Under the pieces are notes generated by a model. It did not search any database. It saw only the letters and a list, made by a program, of their open reading frames with translations, and had not been told where the DNA came from. From an uncultured Blautia sp. (GTDB taxonomy: Bacteria; Bacillota; Clostridia; Lachnospirales; Lachnospiraceae), in assembly GCA_900542045.1 (NCBI GenBank), contig UQMI01000010.1, positions 1-64,000 on the forward strand: DNA of 64,000 nucleotides, read 5' to 3'. The position numbers and the translations under genes were made by a program. Numbering within the stretch: position 1 is the first letter of the stretch; every line of letters begins with the position of its first letter. This document shows positions 1 to 8,589 of this stretch, in pieces.

Positions 1-159
1 GTCCCAGGGCTCCTGGCCAAAATACAACACCAATGTCAGAATCGGCGCCAGACGGCCCGGATCCCGGAAATATTCTCTGGAAACAAGATCTGGTCTTCCC
101 AAATGTTCTCCTTTCTGCAGAGAGGCCTGTGTCTCTTCAGACCTCTCTGCCAATATCAT
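1..159 (-). pseudogene. 5'-truncated PD-(D/E)XK nuclease/transposase-like fragment, continues past window edge
   Basis: A minus-strand frame open from the window edge to an ATG at 159 encodes a peptide containing GRPDLVSREYFRDPGRLAPI followed by LTLVLYFGQEPWD. This resembles the mid-protein segment (variable coil, then 'PVITLVLYFG..PWDGP') of the Rpn/PD-(D/E)XK nuclease-family putative transposases common in Lachnospiraceae. In that family the motif normally lies about 100 residues into the protein, whereas only about 22 residues precede it here and no good SD sits before the ATG. I infer that the N-terminal nuclease half has been lost. The 3' end is outside the window, so the extent of decay is unknown. 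It could also be a short diverged paralogue. Confidence 0.45.
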
Positions 160-294
160 TTTCAATAGGGATAAGCATAAAGGTCTAAGAAGTGAAAATA
201 GACCATGCATAAAGAAGTGTAAAAGCTGTGTTTTTCAGCTTTGAAATATTTTAGCACAATATGTTCTATAATTCAATACAGGATAATTTCCATT

Positions 295-346
295 CAAAAG
301 CCGCTTTCGCTGCCATAAAAAACACTCAGCAACAAAAGCGGCCTTA
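295..346 (-). terminator. Intrinsic terminator after the SDR remnant
   Basis: GCCGCTTT (300-307) pairs with AAAGCGGC (335-342). Read on the minus strand the hairpin is followed by TTTTG. It lies 40 bases past the stop codon of the SDR remnant. Confidence 0.6.
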
Positions 347-382
347 CATTTTGAACCGTATGACAATTCCTTTCAGATTCTG

Positions 383-1003
383 CTATCCGATCTGCGGCGT
401 GCTGTTGAACGCCTGGGTTCCTTCATCCATCAGAATATCCACACCGCTGATGTAGGATGCCCGGTAACTGCACAGGAAATCAATGAGATTGGCGATCTCA
501 TAGGCAGCTCCGTAGCGGCCCAGAGGCATATCCGCCATTTCTTTTTCGATGCGCTCCGGCTCCTGATCCAGCAGGGTCTGATGCATGGGCGTTACGATCC
601 GCCCCGGGGCAATGGAATTGATCCGGCAGCCCTTTTTCCCAAAGCGGCCCACATTCATCCGCACATAGTACAGCACGAACATCTTTCCGAACATATAGGC
701 CCTTCCCGGATCCGTGGCGATGGTCAGCAGCTTTTCCTGAAGCTGCTCCGGCGCATCCTTGACACTGAAGAAAATATCCATCATGGGCTGGGGTACCTGG
801 GGCATCAGATACACGGCGGAGGAAGTAAAACAGACCATGGATCCGCCCTCTTCCAGCACAGGATAAAAAGAATCTGCCATATTCACGGTACCCACCGCAT
901 TTACTGCAATCAGCTTTTTACATGCTTCTTCCGGATCCAGTTTTGAAACCAGTACCGGAGAGAGACCGGCTGTATGAATTACATTCTCCCCCTGATTATA
1001 CGT
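383..1003 (-). pseudogene. Short-chain dehydrogenase/reductase, 5'-truncated remnant
   Basis: The open frame runs from just after an in-frame TGA (1004-1006) to the stop at 383. It reads ...NVIHTAGLSPV..., then KLIAVNAVGTVNM, then RAYMFGK, then a RINSIAPGRIVTPM loop and a C-terminal GVDILMDEGTQAF segment. These match the SDR NNAG-like strand, the helix alpha-4 Asn, the catalytic YxxxK (YMFGK) and the 'PG.I.T' loop. The N-terminal Rossmann segment with TGxxxGxG is absent and the frame is closed upstream, so cofactor binding should be lost. A GTG at 895 could start a 170-residue product, but that would lack even more of the fold. The break lies only about 10 bases from the terminator of the next gene, consistent with a deletion junction. 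Substrate is unknown. Confidence 0.7.
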
Positions 1004-1012
1004 TCATTATAT

Positions 1013-1083
1013 AAAAATCCCCGTCACTTTCAACCCACATTCCTGAGGCAATTTTCTGCCCGGAACGGTACAAAATGACGGGG
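1013..1083 (-). terminator. Intrinsic terminator of the antiterminator gene
   Basis: CCCCGTCA (1019-1026) and TGACGGGG (1076-1083) form an 8-bp stem with a loop of about 49 nt. On the minus strand it is followed by ATTTTTATA. It begins 16 bases after the stop at 1099. Confidence 0.55.
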
Positions 1084-1098
1084 AATTATTTTTTCGTT

Positions 1099-1941
1099 TT
1101 ATTCGTTTTTTTTCAGCTCGTCTTCAGTCACCCTCTGGATATGCATGGCCAGGTATCCCACTTCCACCTCATCCAGTTCCCGGCGCAGGCTGCGTCCCAT
1201 CTCCCTGCAGATCAGATCGGCAGACGCAAAGGCCTCCGGAAATCTGACCTGCATGTAATCATTCATGTTCAGCTTCAGCTTCTCACCGCTAAGGGCTCGT
1301 GCCGCCATATACCGGACATGGTTCATCAGACGATTGTAGGACAGAGACATAACATTGATCTTCCGGCCAATCTGTTTTTCCACCAGGGTAATGCATTCCC
1401 GCACAGATCTGGCTATCTCCATGGCCTGGGAGACCTTCTCCTCTTCAATGGCAGAATGCACATGAAGGGCAATATAGCCGATCTCATGTTCGTCAATCCG
1501 CACACCCATCCGCTGCCAGAGCAGCTCTTCGATGCACTGTGCCGCTTTATACTCCTGGTGAAATAATACCTGGATATCTTCCGTCAGCGGATTGCTGATC
1601 TGCTCCCGGTTTCGGATCCGCTTCACAGCGAAGGCGATATGATCCGCCATGGGAAACAGTATCCCCCGGTCAATCTTGCCAAAGATTTTCTCCGCCTCGT
1701 TCAATACCGCATCTGCCAGTTCCAGATACTCCGGCTCAATGGCCTTGGCGATCTCGCCGGCCTTGCCCCGGTCCTTCACATTCTGCAGAGAATACAGAGT
1801 GTCTTCCGGTCTTTTCTCGATCCGCTGCGCGACTTTCCGTCCGAATCCAATTCCTTTTCCCAGGATCAGGTATTCTCCGTTATCTTCTCCGCCGATCCCG
1901 ATCACTGCATTGTGGTTCAAAACCTTTGTAATTCTGTACAT
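1099..1941 (-). CDS. BglG/LicT/GlcT-family transcriptional antiterminator
   Basis: The 280-residue protein has the family layout. An N-terminal CAT RNA-binding domain (residues 1-56, opening MYRITKVLNHNAVIG, with GKGIGFGRK) is followed by two PTS regulation domains. PRD1 carries conserved His in PMADHIAFAVKRI and GYIALHVHSA. PRD2 carries His in LMNHVRYMAARAL and VGYLAMHIQ. Known members bind a RAT RNA hairpin when PTS phosphorylation allows, preventing termination in the leader of a permease operon. The gene lies 24 bases downstream of a PTS permease whose leader carries a RAT-like/terminator switch (4264-4347), so I infer that this protein controls that leader and its own readthrough. Whether it behaves as GlcT or LicT cannot be settled from sequence alone. 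Confidence 0.93.
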   Translation of the reverse strand: MYRITKVLNHNAVIGIGGEDNGEYLILGKGIGFGRKVAQRIEKRPEDTLYSLQNVKDRGKAGEIAKAIEPEYLELADAVLNEAEKIFGKIDRGILFPMADHIAFAVKRIRNREQISNPLTEDIQVLFHQEYKAAQCIEELLWQRMGVRIDEHEIGYIALHVHSAIEEEKVSQAMEIARSVRECITLVEKQIGRKINVMSLSYNRLMNHVRYMAARALSGEKLKLNMNDYMQVRFPEAFASADLICREMGRSLRRELDEVEVGYLAMHIQRVTEDELKKNE

Positions 1942-1964
1942 ATCTCCATCCCACTCATCATTTA

Positions 1965-4154
1965 CTATTCACTGATATCCACGGCAAACAGGGCTTCTCC
2001 GGCTTTGACTTCTCCTTCTTTCAGCAGACGGATAGTCTGATTGTCCTCCAGCTCCGTACATAATACCGGTGAGACCAGAGAAGGCGCATGCTCCCGGATA
2101 TAATCCAGATCTAGCTTCAGCATGGGATCCCCCTTCTTCACCTTCTGGCCGCTTTCCACCAGTGCTTCAAAGCCCTCGCCATTTAAGTTTACCGTATCGA
2201 TCCCCATATGAATCAGCAGGCTGATCCCGCTGTCCGTAAGGAAACCTACTGCATGTTTCGTCTCAAATACGAAGCAGACCTCTCCGTCTTCCGGCGCTCT
2301 TACCACCGGATCTTCCGGCGTTACCACAGCACCGTCACCCATCATCCGTTCAGCGAATGCCTCATCCGGCGCTGTGGACAGATCCGCCGCCATACCGGTG
2401 ATGGGGCTGGAAATGATCACAGAACGAACCATCTTTTCCTCTTCTTTTGCCGGCGCAGCCGCTTCTTCATCCGGTACAGCAGCTTCTTCCCCTGGTTCAG
2501 CATCGTTTTCTTCCATATAAAGCTCATCCGGCGCTGTCTCCAGATAATCCTCCAGGTTGGATTTGATCACCGTAACATTGGGTCCATAGATGACCTGTAC
2601 GCCATTTCCCTTGTGGACCACGCCGGAAGCCCCTGTGGACTTCAGTATCCCGTCATTGACCAGAGCAGCATCCACTACTGTGCAGCGCAGCCTGGTAGCG
2701 CAGCAGTCCACATCACTGATATTCCGTTTTCCTCCCAGACCCCGGGTAATCTGCTCGCTGACCGGATCTGCAGTTCCTCCGTCTGCTGCCGCCTTCTGTC
2801 CTTCTTTTCTGGCATTCACATCCGCTCTTGTATACAGTTTGGTTTCTGTATCATCATCTTCCCGGCCCGGAGTCTTGAAATTAAACTTCTGGATCAGGAA
2901 TTTGAAAATGAAATAATATAGGAAGAAATATACAACTCCCACCGGGATCACCAGCATCCAGCTGGTTTTTTCATTTCCCTGCAGGATGCCAAACAGGAAA
3001 AAGTCCAGAAAACCGCCGGAGAAAGTCAGTCCCACCGCAATATTCAGGATATGGGCGATCATATAGGCGGAACCTGCCAGGATCACCTGAACCACGAACA
3101 GCGCCGGAGCCACAAACAGGAAGGAAAATTCCAGGGGTTCCGTAATACCTGTCAGCATACAGGCCAGGGAAGCAGACAGCAGAAGGCCGCCGGCCGCTTT
3201 TTTCTTCTCAGGTTTGGCACAGTGATACATGGCCAGAGCCGCTCCCGGAAGGCCAAAGATCATAAAGATAAATTCTCCCGAAAAATATCTGGTGGCGTCT
3301 GCGCTGAAATGCACCACGTTGGCCGAATCTGCCAGCTGGGCAAAGAAGATATTCTGTCCGCCCTGCACCAACTGTCCGGCCACTTCCATGGTCCCTCCCA
3401 CAGCTGTCTGCCAGAACGGCATATAAAATACATGATGCAGACCGAAGGGAATCAGCGCGCGCTTGATCAGACCGAAGATCAGCGTTCCCACATAGCCGCT
3501 GCCGGTTACCAGGCCGCCCAGGGCATAAATGCCGTTCTGCACCGTGGGCCAGATAAAATACAGAAGAATTCCCACGAACATATAGACCACCGTGGAAACA
3601 ATGGGCACAAACCGGGTCCCTCCAAAGAAGGAAAGGGCATTGGGCAGCACTGTTTTATAAAAACGGTTGTGCAGAGCCGCCACACCCAGGCCCACGATAA
3701 TGCCGCCGAACACACCCAGCTGCAGCGTCTGAATGCCGCACACTGCTGTGATGGTACCTTCCAGCACATCCGGCGAAATGGTCCCGTCTGCCAGGATCTC
3801 CCCGTTAATGGTCAGCATGGCATTGATGGCCGTATTCATAACAAAATACGCGATCACGGCAGAAAGGGCCGCCACTTCCTTTTCCTTCTTGGCCATACCA
3901 ATAGCTACACCCACCGCAAACAAAAGCGGCAGATTGTCAAATACCACGCTTCCCACTTTGTTCATGATAACCAGCAGCGCATGAAGAATGGTTCCCTCTC
4001 CCAGGATGCCGGTCAGACCATAGGTGGCAATAGTCGTCTCATTGGTAAACGAACTTCCCACTCCCAGCAGCAGTCCTGCCACCGGAAGAATGGCAATGGG
4101 AAGCATAAAACTTCTTCCCACGCGCTGCAGTACACCGAAGATTTTGTCTTTCAT
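1965..4154 (-). CDS. ptsG: PTS glucose-family permease, EIICBA fusion
   Basis: The predicted 729-residue membrane permease imports and phosphorylates a sugar of the glucose/glucoside class. Domains run C-B-A. The polytopic EIIC domain covers residues 1 to about 430. EIIB carries the phosphocysteine in CATRLR (about Cys485). EIIA carries its two His in ETKH (about 634) and LLIHMG (about 649). An acidic Ala/Pro/Glu linker joins B and A. I chose the ATG at 4154 because it begins the conserved MKDKIFGVLQRVG and has AAAGGAGAG upstream; an in-frame ATG at 4187 adds 11 charged residues. The leader carries a RAT-type antitermination switch and the antiterminator gene follows. Substrate could be glucose, N-acetylglucosamine or a glucoside; glucose is favoured by overall similarity. 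Confidence 0.88.
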   Translation of the reverse strand: MKDKIFGVLQRVGRSFMLPIAILPVAGLLLGVGSSFTNETTIATYGLTGILGEGTILHALLVIMNKVGSVVFDNLPLLFAVGVAIGMAKKEKEVAALSAVIAYFVMNTAINAMLTINGEILADGTISPDVLEGTITAVCGIQTLQLGVFGGIIVGLGVAALHNRFYKTVLPNALSFFGGTRFVPIVSTVVYMFVGILLYFIWPTVQNGIYALGGLVTGSGYVGTLIFGLIKRALIPFGLHHVFYMPFWQTAVGGTMEVAGQLVQGGQNIFFAQLADSANVVHFSADATRYFSGEFIFMIFGLPGAALAMYHCAKPEKKKAAGGLLLSASLACMLTGITEPLEFSFLFVAPALFVVQVILAGSAYMIAHILNIAVGLTFSGGFLDFFLFGILQGNEKTSWMLVIPVGVVYFFLYYFIFKFLIQKFNFKTPGREDDDTETKLYTRADVNARKEGQKAAADGGTADPVSEQITRGLGGKRNISDVDCCATRLRCTVVDAALVNDGILKSTGASGVVHKGNGVQVIYGPNVTVIKSNLEDYLETAPDELYMEENDAEPGEEAAVPDEEAAAPAKEEEKMVRSVIISSPITGMAADLSTAPDEAFAERMMGDGAVVTPEDPVVRAPEDGEVCFVFETKHAVGFLTDSGISLLIHMGIDTVNLNGEGFEALVESGQKVKKGDPMLKLDLDYIREHAPSLVSPVLCTELEDNQTIRLLKEGEVKAGEALFAVDISE

Positions 4155-4263
4155 CGTCTTTCTCTCCTTTTCTTTTTCTGGGCGCATACCGCCAAAGAAA
4201 GCACTCGGATCTGTATCTGCATTTCTTCGGATCTCCGATGGGGTTCCTGCTGTTCTCCGCCCT

Positions 4264-4347
4264 CAAAAAAAGAAAAAGAGACACTCCTACACATACATAC
4301 TCCAAATGCTATGTATAGTGAATGCCTCCTGTGAGTAACATACTATA
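4264..4347 (-). promoter_or_regulatory. RAT antiterminator hairpin overlapping an intrinsic terminator (PTS leader)
   Basis: On the minus strand TATAGT (4347-4342) pairs with ACTATA (4319-4314). The enclosed segment contains TGTTACT and AGGAGGCAT, like the internal loops of RAT sites bound by the LicT/GlcT family. The 3' arm is reused in a second hairpin: CACTATACATA (4320-4310) pairs with TATGTATGTG (4299-4290, one bulge), followed by a T-rich tract (4280-4264). The two structures are mutually exclusive, as in known BglG-family switches. Confidence 0.75.
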
Positions 4348-4356
4348 TCTAGGTTG

Positions 4357-4385
4357 AGCCTATCATTTTTTCTCCGGATTGTCAA
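4357..4385 (-). promoter_or_regulatory. Promoter of the PTS operon
   Basis: TTGACA (4385-4380), a 17-bp spacer and TAGGCT (4362-4357) precede the RAT hairpin by about 10 bases, so the transcript would begin almost at the RAT. The -35 box is perfect and the -10 box weak (TA...T). Confidence 0.6.
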
Positions 4386-4454
4386 GAAAAAATTGGCCCG
4401 TCAAAATGCTCCGCAAGGAGCAGACCCTGTCCGGCAGGCATCTGCTCCTGACGG
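4386..4454 (-). terminator. Intrinsic terminator of rfbB
   Basis: CCGTCA (4398-4403) pairs with TGACGG (4449-4454), and nested GGAGCAGA (4417-4424) with TCTGCTCC (4441-4448). On the minus strand the hairpin is followed by AATTTTTTC. The T-tract abuts the -35 box of the PTS promoter. Confidence 0.75.
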
Positions 4455-4461
4455 ATCCTTT

Positions 4462-5544
4462 TTATTTGTTCTGGTACATTTCCTCGTAATACTTCTGATA
4501 ATCTCCGCTGGTCACATTTTTCATCCAGTCCTCATGCTCAAAGAACCACTGAATGGTCAGACGGATTCCCTCTTCAAACCGGGTCTCCGGCTCCCAGCCC
4601 ACTTCCGCACGGATCTTGTCCGGTGCAATGGCATATCTGCGGTCGTGTCCCTTTCTGTCTTCCACGTAAGTGATCAGGTCATCGCTGACCAGTTCTTTTC
4701 TCGGATCTCCGTCCGGAAGCATCTCCCGGAGCGTATCCAGAATAATATGAATGATCTCGATATTCTGCTTCTCATTGTGTCCGCCGATATTATACGTCTC
4801 GAACAGACGTCCCTTCTCCTGCACCATGTCAATTCCCTTGGCATGATCCATTACGTAGAGCCAGTCACGGACATTCTTTCCATCGCCGTACACCGGCAGT
4901 TTCTTGCCCTGCAGCGCATTGTTGATGATCAGAGGGATCAGCTTCTCCGGGAACTGGTACGGTCCGTAGTTGTTGCTGCAGTTGGTGATATTGGCCGGGA
5001 ATTTGTAGGTATCCATATAGGATTTTACCAGCATGTCGGAAGATGCCTTGCTGGCAGAATACGGACTATGCGGATCATACGGCGTTGTTTCATAGAAATA
5101 GCCGCCGTCTTCTTCCAGAGAACCATATACCTCATCTGTGGAAACATGCAGGAATTTCTTGCCTTCCTTAAAGGTTCCGTCAGGAAGCTCCCATGCTGCT
5201 TTTGCCGCATTCAGCATGACCAGCGTTCCCAGCACATTGGTCTTTACAAATACTTCCGGATTCCGGATACTCCGGTCCACATGGCTCTCCGCCGCAAAAT
5301 GCACCACCCGGTCAATGTCATTTTCGTCAAAGATCTTCTGGATCGTCTCGCTGTCACAGATATCTGCCCGGATAAACGTATAGTTCTTCCGATCTTCAAT
5401 ATCTTTCAGATTCTCCAGATTTCCCGCATAAGTGAGCTTGTCCACATTAATGATGCGGATCTCATCCCCATATTTTTCAAACATATAATGAATATAATTG
5501 GAACCGATAAAACCGGCGCCTCCTGTTACCAGATAAGTTCTCAT
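4462..5544 (-). CDS. rfbB: dTDP-glucose 4,6-dehydratase
   Basis: The predicted 360-residue extended-SDR enzyme converts dTDP-glucose to dTDP-4-keto-6-deoxyglucose in the cytoplasm. It opens with MRTYLVTGGAGFIGSNY (TGxxGFIG NAD+ site). It has the catalytic STDEVYG segment, YSASK (YxxxK) and NCSNNYGPYQFPEKLIPL, all diagnostic of RfbB/RmlB. The ATG at 5544 is preceded by GGAGGACGATTACAG; an upstream in-frame ATG at 5589 adds a poor extension. It has its own promoter. No rmlA, rmlC or rmlD is beside it. The most relevant partner in the window is the RffA-type aminotransferase at 14676, which would turn the product into dTDP-4-amino-4,6-dideoxygalactose. That pairing is inference. Confidence 0.95.
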   Translation of the reverse strand: MRTYLVTGGAGFIGSNYIHYMFEKYGDEIRIINVDKLTYAGNLENLKDIEDRKNYTFIRADICDSETIQKIFDENDIDRVVHFAAESHVDRSIRNPEVFVKTNVLGTLVMLNAAKAAWELPDGTFKEGKKFLHVSTDEVYGSLEEDGGYFYETTPYDPHSPYSASKASSDMLVKSYMDTYKFPANITNCSNNYGPYQFPEKLIPLIINNALQGKKLPVYGDGKNVRDWLYVMDHAKGIDMVQEKGRLFETYNIGGHNEKQNIEIIHIILDTLREMLPDGDPRKELVSDDLITYVEDRKGHDRRYAIAPDKIRAEVGWEPETRFEEGIRLTIQWFFEHEDWMKNVTSGDYQKYYEEMYQNK

Positions 5545-5668
5545 CTGTAATCGTCCTCCGTTTTTCTGAAGGCGAAATCGCCTTTTCATTCATTTTCCAT
5601 TTTCTCTGCGGTTCTGCCGAAAAGCCGGTCCGGCTGCTGCACGTTCCGCGCCTTTGCAGTCCGTGGTT

Positions 5669-5697
5669 ATTATAGCATTTCTACTTTCCCGGTTCAA
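5669..5697 (-). promoter_or_regulatory. Promoter of rfbB
   Basis: TTGAAC (5697-5692), a 17-bp spacer and a perfect TATAAT (5674-5669) on the minus strand give a leader of roughly 120 nt. The rest of 5590-5831 shows GC-rich inverted repeats around 5755-5830 that could end the upstream gene, but no clean T-tract. Confidence 0.8.
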
Positions 5698-5831
5698 GGA
5701 TTTCAGGCCAAGTCCCTGAAAGTTCCTGCCTGGTTCCATGCCTTTTTCACATTCATACCGGCCTGGCGGGCCTTCTGTGTCCGGCTGGTCTGATAACCGG
5801 AACCGGACCGGCCTGGCGTCCGGCCAGCGTC

Positions 5832-7781
5832 CTAGAAACACATGGATATCACACCGCTCCACAGACCGTCCAGCAGGAAAAACAGACAGCCTGCCGACAG
5901 GATCCGATAATACGTCTCTGTCTTCATCCGGTTCTGTATCCCGTCACACTGCAGCAGCAGGTAAACCGGCACCAGCAATGGAATATAATATCTGCCCTGG
6001 ACCCCGTTGATCGCCTGCAGTCCCACAGGCGTGTAGCTGAGATACAGGGCGGTCCAAACCAGACAGATCACGCCGAACACCAGCACCGCTGTATACAGAC
6101 GCTGCCATTTTCCCAGGCCGATACGGTAACGTCCCTGAACACCTGTGTTATCCGCAAAGATCGTAAAGATCACAAAAGGACAGAGCCATTCGCCAAACGT
6201 CAGCGCCCCGCGGTAAGCCAGATTACCGCCTACCGACCTGCCGAACAGACAGTTCACCAGATTCTCTCCAATGGATTTCAGGAGCAGGGAGGCATAGGAC
6301 ACCGGATGGGACAGGATCAATGCCAGCTGCTCTCCCGCATTGGTATCTCCGCCTCTGGTATCCGTCACCACCTGGGCATTTCCCGCTGCCGGAAGGAGAA
6401 ACGTGCTCATGAGCAGCAGCAGGAGCAGGAACAGAGCGCCCCTAAACAGCCACATGGTCTTTTTCTTTTCGAACCTTCCCGCAGGAACCAGCAGTCCCAG
6501 CAGGATCAGCGGGATATACACGGCCTTGGGCAGACTGGCAAGAGTCACCGCCGCCGCAAATACAGTCAGGTTCCTGACAGACACCGGCCGTTCTTTTTCC
6601 AGAAGCTCCGTGAACAGATAAGACATTCCCAGGAGCATCCAGCCATTGATAAACGCATCATAGGAATAGGTTGACGCCAGCAGGATCGATGTGGGAAACA
6701 GAGCGATCACCAGCAGGATTCCCTTGCCCCGCTTCATGTGCCGGATGGCCAGATAGCAGAGCAGACAGTAAAACAGCAGATTTCCTGCCCGTCCCATGGC
6801 CACCAGAATCCAGAATGGCACATGGAACAGCAGTCCCACGGCCAGAAACAGCGTCTGCGGAAGATAAGCGATACTATAAATGTGAATGCCGTTAGTCTCC
6901 CGGTATTGCTCCGGCTGCCCGTTCGCTTCCCATCTGCCTTCGTCTCCCACTGCCCGTTCCTGTGCATTTTCTTCCTGTGATCTTGGAAAATAGAAGGGTT
7001 CGTTTGCCATTCCTGCGTTCATGTACTGGTACATGGCATCTGCCACCGGCATCGTTTCCTTCCCTGCAAGGTCATACATCAGGGAATAGGCCCGATAGAA
7101 ATGAATATGTTCATCCCATCCTGTTTCTCTCGGGGAAAAACCCAATATCATCAGAATTCCCACCGGCAGTGCCAATATCAGAAAAATACGCTCCACATGC
7201 TCTGCCAGCATTTTCCGGCAGATAATCAGCAAGTATATGAGAAACGAGCCGGCGGCAAAAAACAGAAAACGCATTTTAGAATAAGAGGGCGCGTCATCAA
7301 CAGACACCGAGGTAACTGTCAGTCCTTCCGTGGGCTCCAGGAACCGCAGTTCAATCTCATCCGTCACCGCATTCACCGTGACCACCGAATAATTTCTCAG
7401 AATACTGTTCCTGTCTTCCAGAACCCGGGTGGTTTCCTGTCCGTATCCGTCCGTCTCGTGAACAGTAACCTGTGCCCGTACATTCAGTTTTGGTGTCACA
7501 TACGTATACAGAAGCTTATTAACATACTGCTCCGGTATCTGTATCCGCAGTACCATGGTCTTTCCTTTGGAGCTGTAATACCCGTTCTCTTCTTCACATC
7601 CCATGTAGGTGATTTCTTCCGGTGTGATCTGCATGGCTCCGTGAGGATCCGGATTGGTCAGACTTCTCAGATTAAATGCCAGCTCCCCCGTCACACCGGC
7701 CAGCAGCGCTATAAGCAGTCCGATCAGGATCAGCTTCCAGGGCAGACTTCCCGGTCTCCATTGTATTTTTATCCTCTTCAA
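5832..7781 (-). CDS. DUF2142 family polytopic membrane protein (GT-C-like)
   Basis: The 649-residue protein has a single N-terminal membrane helix (residues 16-35), then an extracytoplasmic domain of about 150 residues, then about ten further helices from residue 180 on. After the second helix pair comes GWDEHIHFYRAYSLM, which matches the acidic loop of DUF2142 proteins, placed among GT-C-fold glycosyltransferases. The next large loop (about 240-300) carries the NEPFYFPR segment. GT-C enzymes use polyprenyl-phosphate sugars outside the membrane, so this is a candidate acceptor-side glycosyltransferase for the decoration genes at 14.7-19.9 kb; that link is inference. SD is GGGGGGAGGG about 20 bases ahead of the ATG, and TATAAT lies at about 7858-7863 inside the 3' end of the neighbouring gene. 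Confidence 0.72.
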   Translation of the reverse strand: MKRIKIQWRPGSLPWKLILIGLLIALLAGVTGELAFNLRSLTNPDPHGAMQITPEEITYMGCEEENGYYSSKGKTMVLRIQIPEQYVNKLLYTYVTPKLNVRAQVTVHETDGYGQETTRVLEDRNSILRNYSVVTVNAVTDEIELRFLEPTEGLTVTSVSVDDAPSYSKMRFLFFAAGSFLIYLLIICRKMLAEHVERIFLILALPVGILMILGFSPRETGWDEHIHFYRAYSLMYDLAGKETMPVADAMYQYMNAGMANEPFYFPRSQEENAQERAVGDEGRWEANGQPEQYRETNGIHIYSIAYLPQTLFLAVGLLFHVPFWILVAMGRAGNLLFYCLLCYLAIRHMKRGKGILLVIALFPTSILLASTYSYDAFINGWMLLGMSYLFTELLEKERPVSVRNLTVFAAAVTLASLPKAVYIPLILLGLLVPAGRFEKKKTMWLFRGALFLLLLLLMSTFLLPAAGNAQVVTDTRGGDTNAGEQLALILSHPVSYASLLLKSIGENLVNCLFGRSVGGNLAYRGALTFGEWLCPFVIFTIFADNTGVQGRYRIGLGKWQRLYTAVLVFGVICLVWTALYLSYTPVGLQAINGVQGRYYIPLLVPVYLLLQCDGIQNRMKTETYYRILSAGCLFFLLDGLWSGVISMCF

Positions 7782-7864
7782 TCTCTGAAATTCCCTCCCC
7801 CCGCATCATTCTTCAAAAGAAAAAGAATTCCTTTCTCATTTGTAAGACATGTGTTCATATTATA

Positions 7865-8380
7865 TCATAAAATACCAGAATTTCCAGTGGAAGCAGCATT
7901 ATGAACAATCCTTTCTTTTCCGTGCGAGACGATCCGGATTTTCTGGAGCGCCGTAATCTTTCCGTAAATACAGCAGTCCTGAAACAGCTTCAGATCTCTT
8001 CCGGCAGTTACGCTCTGGGGTGCGTCCTCCCTGCCTATCACAGCTCCCATTCCAATAACGATGTTTCGTCTGGCGGAGAGGGACCCGTAAATTCTTACAT
8101 ATCTTCCTGTCTGAATGCTTCCGTCAGCTGTCACATCTCCGCAGATTACACAGCCCTCCTCCAGTACTACATTCTTGTGACAGCGGATATTTCCCTGTAC
8201 CACATATCCTTTTCGGATCACCAGATCATGCCAGGTGAGGATCGATGCCCGAAGAAACCCATCGCTGCCGGTCTGCTCTCGTCCCACAATCTTCAGATTC
8301 TTCACTGAACCGGAAGCGATCAGATGGCTGATCCCCATCCGTCTGATCCGTTCCTCCTGTTTTGCTCTTGTCCAATCCAT
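7865..8380 (-). CDS. Bactofilin-like / polymer-forming beta-helix protein
   Basis: This 171-residue soluble protein is rich in short beta-strand repeats: GSVKNLKIVG, LVIRKGYVVQGNIRCHKNVV, CGDVTADGSIQTGRYVRIYG, ARRNIVIG. The spacing is typical of right-handed beta-helix bactofilins (DUF583) or acyltransferase-like helices. It has no signal peptide or membrane segment. The start ATG has GGAAGGGAG upstream. It ends only 83 bases before the DUF2142 gene on the same strand, so the two may be co-expressed. Bactofilins form filaments used as scaffolds for wall enzymes, which would fit its place beside surface-polymer genes. The similarity is by repeat pattern only, so an unrelated beta-helix is possible. 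Confidence 0.6.
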   Translation of the reverse strand: MDWTRAKQEERIRRMGISHLIASGSVKNLKIVGREQTGSDGFLRASILTWHDLVIRKGYVVQGNIRCHKNVVLEEGCVICGDVTADGSIQTGRYVRIYGSLSARRNIVIGMGAVIGREDAPQSVTAGRDLKLFQDCCIYGKITALQKIRIVSHGKERIVHNAASTGNSGIL

Positions 8381-8531
8381 ACGCTTTCTTTCTCCCTTCC
8401 TGTGATCCGGCCGCCGGCAGGATCTCCCTTTTCTTCCGCCTGTCCTTCTTCATGGGAAAAACACCTTTTCCCGCCGAAAACTCTCCCTATAATTTATGCG
8501 GCTTCCTTCCGAAATATACCTTTTTTTCCTT

Positions 8532-8560
8532 TTGACGGGCGCCGGTTCCTTTGATATAAT
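8532..8560 (+). promoter_or_regulatory. Promoter of the TlpA-like / 4Fe-4S operon
   Basis: TTGACG (8532-8537), a 17-bp spacer and TATAAT (8555-8560) lie 29 bases before the ATG at 8590. Confidence 0.85.
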
Positions 8561-8589
8561 AACGAAAATGTTCCTTACGGAGGTTGTTT

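Noticed and set aside
5590..5862. 90-codon minus-strand frame between DUF2142 and rfbB
   Set aside because: It spans the rfbB promoter and the end of the DUF2142 gene and has no recognisable protein features.
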